Below are positions 54,501-64,000 of a stretch of DNA of 64,000 bases, in pieces. Both the position numbers and the translations under genes were made by a program. The DNA is from Apostichopus parvimensis (Eukaryota; Echinodermata; Holothuroidea; Aspidochirotida; Stichopodidae), in the NCBI GenBank assembly GCA_000934455.1, contig KN882586.1:104796-168795 (forward strand), in the 5' to 3' direction. The notes beneath the pieces are model-generated. The model searched no databases. It had not been told where the DNA came from and saw only the letters and a list, made by a program, of their open reading frames with translations. Within the stretch, counting starts at the first letter, position 1, and each line of letters opens with the position of its first letter.

Positions 54501-55543
54501 AAGCAAATGCTCGCATATGGTTGGAGACAGAGAGAAAGGCAATTATCGATGATGCTCTAGATCAGTACATGAAGAAGAAACGACGTAAACAGAGGATAGA
54601 ACTATCCGTTCCAGTCGAGAAGAGACCAAGGCACAACCTGGATAAGGCACAACCTAGATGTCACAGCTGACACAGAAGAAGATCCCAGCAGCAGTAGCAG
54701 CAGTTCTGACACATGGGGGGTCTGACCCAGAGATCAACAGTGGCACCTCGGACCTAGAAGATGCTGAGGATGAGGAACATGGTGTTTCGGAGAAGCTAGG
54801 TGCTTCCTCTGAACCGGACAGGTTGGATGTATCTTGGATGAACCAGGCATCTCCAAATGAAGACTCTGACACCGAGTCTGACTCATCATTTTAATATGCC
54901 ACCCCATAAGGGGCCATTCTAACTTGGGAGGAAATTAGATCACATACTGTAGTGTGCATGAGTTTACAATATATACACATCAAGAAGGGCCTCGTGCTAC
55001 TGGTGAACTTGAGCAGCCTGATATCCGTACGAAATGCTGTTATTCTGAGGGGGAAACAAAAGAAAACTGTGTCTATAACTTTGATATACAATACAACTGA
55101 GAGTATTGTTAGTAAGACGAGACATCCGACACCAGCTAACATGAAGACCACTACTTAGTCTTTTATGATCTCCATAAGTGTAAAGTATATTCACATGGTT
55201 TGTCTTATTGAACTTTAAACGCTGAATGAAGCAACTACACAAAGTGGAAAATAGTTTCTACCCTTTTTACTTTGTATTGCTTGTTTTGAGAGAAAATAAA
55301 GACAGCTCAACTGCAGGACTTCAAAATAATATACTCTATTTCTCTTCATGCCTCACATGATAAATAGTACTTACTAGGCCTGCATTGGCCCTGCATATAT
55401 TGAGGAGAGCAAAACGCTCTCCTGAAATCCCCCAGGAGAGGAGAAAGACGATTGTGATTTCGTCCAGGAGAGCGATTTGAATGCATTGGTGGTCCCAGGA
55501 GAGCAATTTACTACTCTCCTGGATTTTTTAGAAATGAAGGCCT
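51579..55543 (+). mobile_element. hAT element carrying a ZNF862-like transposase
   Basis: Termini AGGTCTTCATTT and AAATGAAGGCCT are inverted repeats with one mismatch. AAAAATCC and GAAAATCC flank them, an 8-bp duplication with one mismatch. Subterminal regions are packed with the motif GGAGAGC / GCTCTCC in both orientations (51592-51710 and 55392-55530), as expected for transposase-binding subterminal repeats of hAT elements. At 3965 bp it is long enough to have been autonomous; the gene inside is now broken. Confidence 0.8.
52107..54894 (+). pseudogene. ZNF862-like hAT transposase, broken
   Basis: The first exon (52107-52353) encodes a BED/TTF-like finger (W-C-T-A-C-R and later H-T-A-T-R-H-L) and ends at a donor, with a TGA two codons before it. 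The second starts at 52988: A-I-N-K-C-A-R-E-A-Y, A-Y-Y-V-A, then V-V-S-D-G-S-Q-A-R-K-T-G-K-E-K, a signature of ZNF862-type hAT proteins (first catalytic D). H-W-L-K-L-A-V-K-D follows, a long helical tract, and the C-terminal dimerisation block S-V-F-S-V-L-x-S-M-M-S-D-R-R-L-S-L-K-H. An acidic tail ends at 54894. Frame changes near 53300, 53390, 53530, 53905, 54230 and 54475 show it is dead. Confidence 0.75.
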
Positions 55544-55721
55544 GAAAATCCCCATTATTTAACTTCTCTCCAATGGAGTCCTTGACGGGGACTTCATTGT
55601 CCTGCCTGATCCTTTTTTCTACTAAACTAAACTAAACATTCAACTCCTAATGTACACTTTACTATACTGTTTGCATTACTGTAATTGTTCCAAACTTGGT
55701 TTATCTCCCTGATAGCTCATC

Positions 55722-57731
55722 ATGGATCATGGTCCACAGTCATATCGCACCAGGAGAAGAAAACTCAACGATGAAGTGTTAAACTACATAGAAATAATAT
55801 CAGATGAATCTTGCTGGCAAAATAATTTATCTTGACCAATAGATTACACCAGGAAGGACGATGACAAATCTTTACATATCAAGGAAAAAAAAGTAGCCAA
55901 CTGGAACAGTTGCAGCAACTGGAACAGTTGTATGAAAATGATAGTGCTGATGGTGTTGACAGTGATTTGTTCCATACCTTTTACTCAGATGTTGATCAAC
56001 TATATTCTGACTCAGATGGTGAAATTGATGGAAGGGATGAAATCAATACCACACTAAAAATTCGGCAATGGGCCTCAAAGTATAATATTTCTCATGCTTC
56101 ACTCTCTGAGCTCCTTGTCATTCTTCAAATGACCACCCTGACCTTACAAAAGACCTTACAACTTTACTAGGCACGCAAACCAAAGTGGACACAATTGTCT
56201 GAGGAGGTGAATATTACCATATTGGGATTGATAATGGAATTACCTCTATTTTGAACTCAAGACAAAAGTCCCTAAGTAGTAAATACAAAATGATAATGTT
56301 GCATGTAAACATCGATGGTTTACCGCTATTCAAGAGCTCAAACTCGCAGTTTTAGCCCATGTTGGGTATGATCACTGCATATGAGAGAAAGTGCCCTTTT
56401 GTGATTGGCTTGTACTATGGGAAAAGGAAACCAACTGATTTGGAATTCTTGAATGAATTTCTAGCAGACTACCAAAATGTTGAGCAAAATGAAATTAAAG
56501 TTCAGGGAGAAAAGCTTACAGTGGTTATGATAGCAATTATATGTCATGCACCCTGCAAGAGACATGGTCAGAAACATCGAGGGTCATAGTGGCTACTCTG
56601 GCTGTGATAGATGTGTTCAGAGAGGCGTGTACATCAACAAAGTTACTTTCCCAGAAGCAGAACATCGCACTGACCAGTCATTTCGAGATATGCTAGATGA
56701 AAATCGTCATCTCCGGGAAACTCCACTATCCAACTTTCATTGGGCATGGTATCTAACTTCCCTCTAGACTACATGCACGTAGTATGTTTGGGGGTGACAC
56801 GCAGACTGGTAAACAGGTCCACTAAAGGTCCACTAAAGACAAGACAGCCCTCCACTTATCAGAGAAATTTGGGCAAAATTGCAATCGTTTAATGGTGCTC
56901 TAAAACGTGAATTTGCTCGCCAACCCCGATCTCTGAATGAGTTTGAACGGTGGAAAGCCACAGAGCTTCGGCAATTTCATTGTTGTCCAGTTGTTCTTTA
57001 CAGAATCATTGCAAAGCCATTTTATGAAAATTTAATGCTTTTATCTGTTGCTATGTTTATATATTCCAGTCCATTCAACTGTAGCAGTTACTCTCAGCTT
57101 GGCCACCAGTTAATTGATACTTTCATCAAGCAACTCTCTATGGCAATGACATGACTACATACAATGTACATGGACCTGTTCATTTGAACGAGGATGTACA
57201 ACAATATGGTGCATTGGACAATGTATCCGGTTTCCCTTTCGAAAGTTATTTGCGACAGATAAAAAGAATGGTTAGGATTCAAAGTACCCCTTACAACAAG
57301 TTATTCGGCGTCTTTCTGAAAACCATATAGCATTTCCTACTAAAAGCCAAGAAGTTTTTGAGCAGCCCCACAATGGTGGACAGATTCCTGAGACCATGGT
57401 AACTTCCTCACAATACGAACGAAGTACTCACTATCAAATATCTACCGGGAACAACTGTGTGAAAATTGGTGAGGAAATTGTTCTTGCCAGAAACTTCTTT
57501 GTCAGCGATGGCAGCAAGTTCATATTATATGAAAAGTTTTGTCACAAAGACAACTCTTTTCACATATCCACTGGATACCACCAAACTTGGCATATTCAAG
57601 ATCTAATTACTCAGTGGGAAACTAGAGTATGCTCCAATCTCAAGTATCGTGGAAAAATATGTCCTTATTCCTCGGAAGAAAAGCTTTGTGGTAGTGCCAC
57701 TCCTCCATTTTTGAAATTGTACCGTACCTGA
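55722..57731 (+). pseudogene. tnp2-like transposase, copy 2
   Basis: Begins at ATG 55722 after an acceptor (CCCTGATAG). The N-terminus is basic (R-T-R-R-R-K-L), then acidic, followed by W-A-S-K-Y-N-I-S-H-A-S-L, G-L-P-L-F-K-S-S, P-F-V-I-G-L-Y-Y-G-K-R-K-P, the metal-binding-like block G-H-S-G-Y-S-G-C-D-R-C-V-Q-R-G (lost from copy 1), F-P-L-D-Y-M-H-V-V-C-L-G-V, R-S-L-N-E-F-E-R-W-K-A-T-E-L-R-Q-F and a C-terminal part ending at 57731. It aligns to copy 1 (26582-28513) along its length. It carries more damage than copy 1, with stops near 55834, 56201 and 56353 and several frame changes between 56560 and 57390. Confidence 0.7.
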
Positions 57732-57768
57732 TCATGGCTATTCATTATCATCATTACTGTCTTTCAGC

Positions 57769-59429
57769 ATGTCTGATACTCAAACTTTCTTGGTTGTTGC
57801 ATTTGCTGGTGAAGACGGTGTAGGAGTCATTCCACCCCAATGGAGAACTGGCGAAAGAGAATGCTTCTGGCCAACGAATATGTCTTCCACAAGGTTTGAG
57901 AAGGCAGTTAAGTCAGTGGAAGACTCGCAAGCATCTTGGACAAGACATACCATTCGGGTTCTGTCATGAACAGGTATTGTAAACACAATTAATTCAAATG
58001 CAAGTGAAAAATGATTTGCAATAACAATGTTTCTTTCATTAACATCATGTTTTTTTGTTACTTTCATGGATGAAGGTGCTACAAAGACCACAATATTTCA
58101 CTGTATAGTGTAGTACATCTCCACGACGCAAATGTTCAAACTGACCAAGTGTATCTTTCTGTACATATAGGTTATGTACGAGATTAAAACCTTTCATTTA
58201 CAGGTAGGACCATACCACTGTATAGTGTACAGTAGTTTACTAGTTCATCACAGATGTTGACTATCAAGATTTTTTATCAATTGTTACATTTCTTCAGGTT
58301 CCTTTGCATAGGCAATGGTATTATTGACCATGGCTGAGGAGACTTCAGGCTTAGCTACTGAAAATGAAGATGAGAGGCCATCAAAACGAAGAAAGTTGTA
58401 AATGTCAAATATAGAAGTTTGTCAATGTTCGATTTAAATATACCAAGCAAACCTGCTACAAAACAAATGTTGGTGATACATTCCAAAATCACTATCATTG
58501 ATCTTTCGCATAGAGATACTGACAGTGAAGATACAGTCTCACCCAAACATCTTAAACCGAAGTGTCATCCTTACTGACTTAACAAGTATGAAACTCAGAT
58601 AGTTCAGCTAATAAAGTTGAGTTATTTTTTTATTAACTCTAGCTCTAGATTTAAATGGACCTATAATCAGCTGAAATCATATCGGACATAAAAATCCCAT
58701 ATGTTCAAATCAGACACAAAACTCTAAACATGGATATTATGGTAAAGGCAAATTCCCTGCTCTACTTACAAAATATCTATTTCCTTTCCATTGTCAGAAT
58801 CGCCGGTATGTGTCTTCTCTGACGACACAGATGAAGAAGCTGAGAACAGTTTCACCCTTCCTCCATCGATTCATCCATTGGCTCCCCTTCCAACGCCATT
58901 GACTACATATGAATATCCTAAATCACAGAGGCAAAACTTTCCTCATGCTGTCGTATAACCACTAAGTGCAAGGCACTCTACCGGGTCTACCCAGTCACTA
59001 GCAGGGTCCATTCGGAACATATCTCCCATGCCAACCCCATATTCGATTGTTAATGATGTGTATACCGTAACTTTAAACATAAGGCATAGAACATGGTCTA
59101 CATTTGTAAAGGTTCAAGTACTGCTATCATGCACATTTCTTTGACCTGCAGATCAAGAACTGCTGACTGGTAACATGGCAACCGTGCAAAATATGACTTC
59201 AGTTACTGTCTACTAAGGCTTCATATTTCTCTTTTTTTTAATTACTGTGCTTGTATGCCATGGAATGCAATGTAAATACAGTACCAGTCTGCTATTCTTC
59301 TCACATTGCACTTCCACTTCAAAGTCACTACTTTTAACATCTGATGTTGCTTTTACGAGACTTTAACTGATGTTGTCTCTTAACAGCAACTCAGAAGAAG
59401 ATCCTTATGATTTTGGCTGAAATAAGGTA
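57769..59429 (+). pseudogene. F-V-V-x-x-F companion protein of the transposase, copy 2
   Basis: Exon one (57769-57973) reads M-S-D-T-Q-T-F-L-V-V-A-F, then V-G-V-I-P-P-Q-W, E-C-F-W-P and S-W-T-R-H-T-I-R-V-L, ending phase 1. Exon two is 58298-58397 (M-A-E-E-T-S-G-L-A-T-E and a basic R-P-S-K-R-R-K tail). Exon three starts at 58799 (V-C-V-S-S-D-D-T-D-E-E-A-E, a P-rich linker). A short exon at about 59388-59429 gives Q-K-K-I-L-M-I-L-A-E-I-R, matching W-Q-N-V-L-R-L-L-E-D-I-R of copy 1. Intron positions agree with copy 1. A TGA lies just before the exon-one donor and a TAG early in exon two. It follows the transposase by only 40 bases, so the pair is tightly linked. Confidence 0.6.
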
Positions 59430-59460
59430 ACTGAAGCGCCAAACAGTTACAAATTCCCAT

Positions 59461-59899
59461 CTAATTCAGTTCCTTTAAGGTTTCCCACTTGGATTTTGAG
59501 AAATTGCCACATGACGTACACTTGCCACTTGCATCTGTCCCTCTTCTCACAGGTCTGGATGAACGTGCCGGACTGACGTAAATGTTGAGAAACGTTTGGT
59601 AAATGGCCCATACTTTGTCCTATGTAAGAAAAAAATACATACACTATTGAGCTACATTAGCCTAGTCATTTACCGAACCTTCCACTATAATATTGAAAAA
59701 CCTTTACTACAGTAATACATACCTTATCAATGGTAGGCCTTGTAAGTTGTAGTGCTTGCACAGTAGAGTATTCGTTACTGGATAGTAACGGCATGACTTC
59801 TTGTATTGTTTTTGCGAAGTCATAGAAGTACTTGCGGCAGGTAATCAACGTTGGACAGTTCACGATATAACTTTCGACAAATACAAGGTGTGGAGTTAG
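59461..59899 (-). CDS. Unrecognised minus-strand gene, last two exons
   Basis: Exons 59899-59723 and 59619-59461 join in phase 0 across a GTATGT donor and an ACATAG acceptor, and both are free of stops until TAG at 59461-59463. They encode P-H-L-V-F-V-E-S-Y-I-V-N-C-P-T-L-I-T-C, a helical D-F-A-K-T-I-Q-E-V-M, then V-W-A-I-Y-Q-T-F-L-N-I-Y and C-T-S-C-G-N. The single C-x-x-C could be half a zinc site. I do not recognise the family. It runs tail to tail with the companion gene copy 2, whose last exon ends 32 bases away. Confidence 0.4.
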
Positions 59900-62785
59900 C
59901 TATTGATTTATGGTAGATCGTGTATCACTCACTGTCTCGTGCAGGTTTCATTTGTTTTAGTAGTGACAAGACTAAAATTACCGTTTCTGGTCAAAACATT
60001 AACTCAAAGATTCACAACTGTTTTCTTGCACATTTTCACCCTGTCGTCAGTAGGTGGGCAGATCTTGTCCGAAGCGCAGTAAGGAGGATGCTGTGAGAAT
60101 TAATCATAAATGATGTCGCCATACGTGTGAACTGGACAGGACAAGGGGAGAAACTAGCCTTGAAGGACCTGTTCCTTCGAAAAGTTCTAGAAAGTTCCTA
60201 CAATTTATTGATTATCTGCTTACTTTACATTACATAGGCCTTACTTTTTTGGCAAAGTTATTTTCCCGTATCTATTTGCTTTATTGTAACGAGAACGTCC
60301 CCGGCATCGCTTTCGATTGATAACGGACAGATCCACGGCCAAGAAAAATTCAGTGGACAAGCACATTCGTGATAGGCAGAAACGGACGATGAGACATGTA
60401 TTGTACGCACGCGAGAAAAGAATATTACACGTCTTGACCAAGATTACATATACGCTAAAAAAATATCCTGCCTGTGGTCGGATCCTTATTATGATAGGCA
60501 TGTTAGATAAGGCTATTAGTTGATAATTGTATACCAAGATATCTCCGGCAGAGACTCAATTCCAATTCTCAGATGGCAACGTAATTGGCATACATAGATT
60601 CAACTTGCCTTACTAACCGTGAAAACAAAAGAAGAATACGGCACGAGCAAAGGATTTGGTTTTAAAGTCAGTAAAGGAACCTGGAATTTGCTGGGATATA
60701 TGGGTGGAGTTTATATTAAAGGGACGAAGTTCCCATTCCTTTAAAACATACACAAATTATATATTATTATGAAGAACTTACCTGCATATTCTTTCAATCT
60801 AAAGAACTGAAAGTTTTTCTTTTTGACTTTCTTCTTTTTTCAATTGTAGAAGCCTTTAGGAAGAACAAAGACACTTGCAACTCCACATGTGATTTAACGA
60901 AACTGTACACTGTAAAATATGTCTCTGTATATTTACAAAAGAAAAGCTGTCAATTAGTTTGCATCTGTTTTTTCATCAGTGTACAACAGCAACTGTAAAT
61001 GCACATGTACGGTTTGTGTAGAAACATATTCATTTGTATTTATTCAGGTAGAATTTTATGTGGCCACATAGAAAAAGTGATGTAAAATTCAAAATACTTT
61101 TTGTATATTCGTCGAACTGTTTTCGTTTTTGGAAAGAAGGTATCCGTTAATTTAAAAAATTACAGTTTGTATACACGGTGAAAAGTTGTGGTTGAAAGTC
61201 AAAATTATGTATCCAAAACAAGCTGCTATATGTTGGTAAAGTAATTTGTGATCCTGGGGGACTCTTATGTGGAGAGGAATTTGTTGTACATGAAAGGGAT
61301 TTAGATGAAAAAAATAAAACGTTATACCAAGAGGAACACATTGAGAGAGTCAAATTTACCAAACACACGTACCTTTATTACCAACATGCAATCTTGACAG
61401 GTCTTTTACACTTTTAGGATAACATCATATACAGCAAATGTGGAATTAGCACTGCAAACAACAATGTAACAATATATTACACTAACATGAACAGTTTAGA
61501 TATCATTCGAAAACAGGGATAAAGTGTGAATTTGACTACCAGTGCGTTGCAAAACAGTGATATTATCATACTACTACTAAACTATCTCAGCATATTAATG
61601 TGGACTTTCCTGATGATATTAGACTTCCAAGGGTAGCATACTATTTAAGCAAGATTGATAAATGCTGAATAGCAGGGGGTCAATTTACCTTATGAACCTA
61701 CCAAGGATACTGCTGTCCATTGTAATTAGCACTCTTACAAAGAGATAGTGTCTAGAATGAAAGAGCAACGCCTAAAAACTACTACTCTATGACATACTAA
61801 AGAAATAGGAAACAAAACAACAACATGAACCTGGAAAGCACTTAAGTTGCATTGAAACTGAACCTCAAACAAAAAGCTATAAACAGTATGAAACTCAAAT
61901 ACTAGTTATATGGTTAGAGTACTTAAAAGGATTTCTTGTAGTAAAAATACTTTGTTTCGAATGAATACAATTGCTACTCTTCGAAATAAGCTTTACTGCT
62001 ATCAGAACAACTCCGAATTCAATAAAAAGAAAATAGTTAGATTGATGGTCAATGCCAAAGTGATGAAACTTCCATTGAAATGCTCAGGCACACTGGGATA
62101 TTTTTTGGGTAAAATTAACCCTTTCCAATATATAGAACAATCCAAAAATGTACTTGCTAAAATTTGGGATGTCTTTATATAATTACATCCAACTTCTACC
62201 GGAAAAGTTACTATGAGGTTGTTCTGAACAGAATGATAGTTTGTATTTAAGAAAATACAATGTTTCGTTAAAAGACTTCTGAAGCAAGCAGATTACCTTA
62301 TTGTTTATTAAGTATTTTCAAAATCAACTTTAAGTTACATTGTAACATGAATAGTTCAGAGAGTCAGCAGTTTTTAAATGGAGGTATCATTAAACAAACC
62401 AAAATAGAATACGGCATTGAAAAAAAAAAATTTAATGCAGTTAACTCAAGTAGCTTAATACTTTTGGCCAACAAATGTGAACTTTTTACGTCCCCATAAC
62501 ACAATCCTTTGTCAATCCAGTAGCAAAGAATGTAGAGTACGACCACATTCACTGTATATCTCATTCTCTACATTCTTTCATCCGCTCACAAAGAGAAGTT
62601 ACTTTCGGATTTATACACCATCTGTAAGATTTCTTTGCCCTAGACCCTTTCCCTGGATCAATCTCGAACAGTATTCTGTACGTAATAATTTCAAAAATGT
62701 TTCATGAGTCCAATCTATCTTTGTTTACAATGAGAACATTTAATGTTGCACAACATTTGTTGCCATTGACACCGACATAAAGCTA
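59900..62785. other. Non-coding stretch
   Basis: AT-rich, with no exon, RNA gene or repeat that I can support. Confidence 0.4.
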
Positions 62786-63072
62786 TTACTGAACACACTG
62801 AAGATGACTTTGCAGTTGTTTTTGCATGATCTCAACAAGATGGAGGAACTGTAGTTTGAATGCACCTCCTTTGTTAATCTGTCAAGAAACTAGGTTTCAG
62901 CTGTACCTGTGTATGTATTCCATGGTTGCTTCAACCTCTGTGGGATAGCATATGTTGAACACATAATAGCTCATGAACAACATCTTCAACGCAGCAATAA
63001 TGGATGAAGGATACAGCAGAGGATCCCAATCGACTGTTATTGCCATTCTGTTTCTAAGAATTGGATTGCCAC
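62786..63072 (-). pseudogene. Minus-strand relative of the unnamed recurring family
   Basis: Exon 63072-62907 (acceptor TATGTAACAG, donor ACAG followed by GTACAG) encodes N-P-I-L-R-N-R-M-A-I-T-V-D-W-D-P-L-L-Y-P-S-S, A-A-L-K-M-L-F-M-S-Y-Y-V-F-N-I-C-Y-P-T-E and E-Y-I-H, with no stop. A following exon, 62878-62786, gives N-K-G-G-A-F-K-L-Q-F-L-H-L-V-E-I-M-Q-K-Q-L and ends in TAA. The exons are out of phase by one base, so either the junction is wrong or the copy is broken. The L-L/S-S...A-L-K/C-F-K-L-x-Y-V-x-x-I-x-Y-P block resembles the last exon of 43301-47025. Confidence 0.5.
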
Positions 63073-63117
63073 CTGTTACATAAAAACAAAAGCATTTGTT
63101 ATTAATATCTTACAGCA

Positions 63118-63260
63118 GGGCGTATCCAGGGGGGGGGGCACAACATGCGCGCGCCCCCCTATTGGCCGTCACCAAAAAAAAAAAGTTTAGCAAAAATAAA
63201 TAAAAAATTTATGACGACCTTTATGTGAGATGTCGGTGATCGCTCAACCCCCCTCCCGTA
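63118..63260 (+). repeat. Possible hAT-like end fragment with a G run
   Basis: CAGGGCGTATCCAGG followed by a G run and GCACAAC resembles the hAT ends at 22540 and 20934. No matching opposite end or target duplication was found nearby, so it may be a truncated copy. Confidence 0.3.
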
Positions 63261-63597
63261 TGCTTTATTTTTGGTTTGCCAAAAAAAGGTTCTGGCGAAG
63301 TTCGGCAGCATAATAGTGTTAGAAACATAGATGGTAATTGTGTTTGTATTATCGCGTAGCACAGGGCGTGTAGAAGGCCTCTGGGCTACCTGAGGGAAGC
63401 CCATAATAGCTCCGTGCATAACACGTGAGGTTACTCTATCGAGGCCAAAAATTTGACTTGTTCATTCACGAAATTTATTTCTGCTGACCTTTTATGCCTC
63501 AAATTTGTTGTGTACAATTTTTCTTGATCTCGATTTGCAAATTACTAATCATACTTTGCTAACACGATAAGACGTTATTATAGTATTATAGTATTAG

Positions 63598-64000
63598 ACG
63601 TGGAGCAGTAAGGCAATCACCGAAGCCAATGGTCTGATAGCCGCCCTTACCTCATCATCGTTTGTTGTCGCATGTGTGTGTGCTTCATACATCTTTGGGT
63701 ACACCAAATCCCTTAGTGTGATGCTGCAATGTACTAGTATGGATGTCATCAGGGCCTACGAGCAGATCACAATGGTCACCGACGAGATCAAGGCTGTCCG
63801 GGATGATGTTGATGCCGAATTTGATAGGCTATTCACCTCCATGTCTACTATGGCCGAGGCTGCTGGCATAGAAATTACCGTTCCCAGGACCTGTCGCAGA
63901 CAGACTGCTAGGACAAATGTTCCAGCAGATGGCAGCAGCAAAATCTATTGGAAGAGGGCTGTTTTCATTCCATATTTGGATGGCCTGGTTACTGAGCTGT
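63598..64000 (+). CDS. DUF4371-type hAT transposase fragment, runs off the window
   Basis: An exon opening after an AG acceptor (TATTAG) near 63597 is open to the window end, about 134 codons. It encodes N-G-L-I-A-A-L, S-S-S-F-V-V-A-C-V, Y-T-K-S-L-S-V-M-L-Q, then V-T-D-E-I-K-A-V-R-D-D-V-D-A-E-F, and P-R-T-C-R-R-Q-T-A-R-T-N-V-P followed by P-Y-L-D-G-L-V-T-E-L. The P-R-x-C-x-R-Q-x-x-R-x-N-V-P block is characteristic of the DUF4371 hAT proteins annotated as 52 kDa repressor of the inhibitor of protein kinase-like (THAP12-related). The upstream zinc-finger part and the C-terminal dimerisation domain are not in the window. Confidence 0.7.

Noticed and set aside
1-64000. tRNA, rRNA or other structured RNA genes
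   Set aside because: No cloverleaf with A and B boxes or rRNA-like tract was recognised by eye; a dedicated scan was not possible.

Overview
This is eukaryotic, AT-rich animal DNA. It has long introns with GT/AG borders, very few intact reading frames and a dense load of decayed transposons. The genome type is most likely a marine deuterostome, probably an echinoderm. The reasons are dispersed TAGGCCTA words, a degenerate AGGTCAAAGGTCA-bearing tandem array, and the mix of MULE/SWIM, ZMYM1-like and ZNF862-like hAT, tnp2-like and Tx1/L1-like elements. That assignment is inference from memory of such genomes, not a search result. Two assembly gaps (24678-24736 and 35833-36062) are present.

Layout. 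0.5-8 kb: a palindromic repeat, an LTR-retrotransposon fossil, a multi-exon MULE-type transposase pseudogene ending in a SWIM zinc finger, and a fold-back TTAA element. 8-13.1 kb: a CArG-box minisatellite, then the best candidate host gene in the window, a minus-strand gene for a coiled-coil plus BEN-domain protein (five exons, phases agree). 13.5-19 kb: fold-back elements and a second MULE pseudogene whose intron holds a GGATTATC array. 20.9-24.4 kb: two hAT-type insertions with 8-bp target duplications. 25-34 kb: a minus-strand fragment of an uncharacterised 2OG-oxygenase-like family, then a tnp2-like transposase followed by a second protein beginning with an F-V-V-V-E-F domain. 34.25-36.14 kb: an element with 77-bp identical inverted termini, packed with CTTAAG palindromes. 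36.45-41.94 kb: a full-length Tx1/L1-like LINE on the minus strand with a 12-bp target duplication. 43.3-47 kb: exons of a recurring unnamed metazoan family, with an array of degenerate ~140-bp units carrying nuclear-receptor DR1 motifs in an intron. 47.7-50.2 kb: three more palindrome-rich repeats, one with the same TATGG-AAGCC ends and 6-bp duplication as the 34 kb element. 51.58-55.54 kb: a ZNF862-like hAT element. 55.7-59.4 kb: a second copy of the transposase plus F-V-V-x-x-F gene pair. 59.4-64 kb: minus-strand exons of two unrecognised genes, and a DUF4371-type hAT fragment running off the end.

Themes. Most genes are transposase-derived and broken; the host signal is thin (BEN gene, a few orphan exons). 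The two observations that look least explained are (1) a set of separate repeat loci, each built from its own self-complementary core word, at least two of them bounded by the same TATGG...CCATA termini with 6-bp target duplications, and (2) a two-gene cassette (tnp2-like transposase plus F-V-V-V-E-F protein) present twice about 29 kb apart, with matching order and intron positions.
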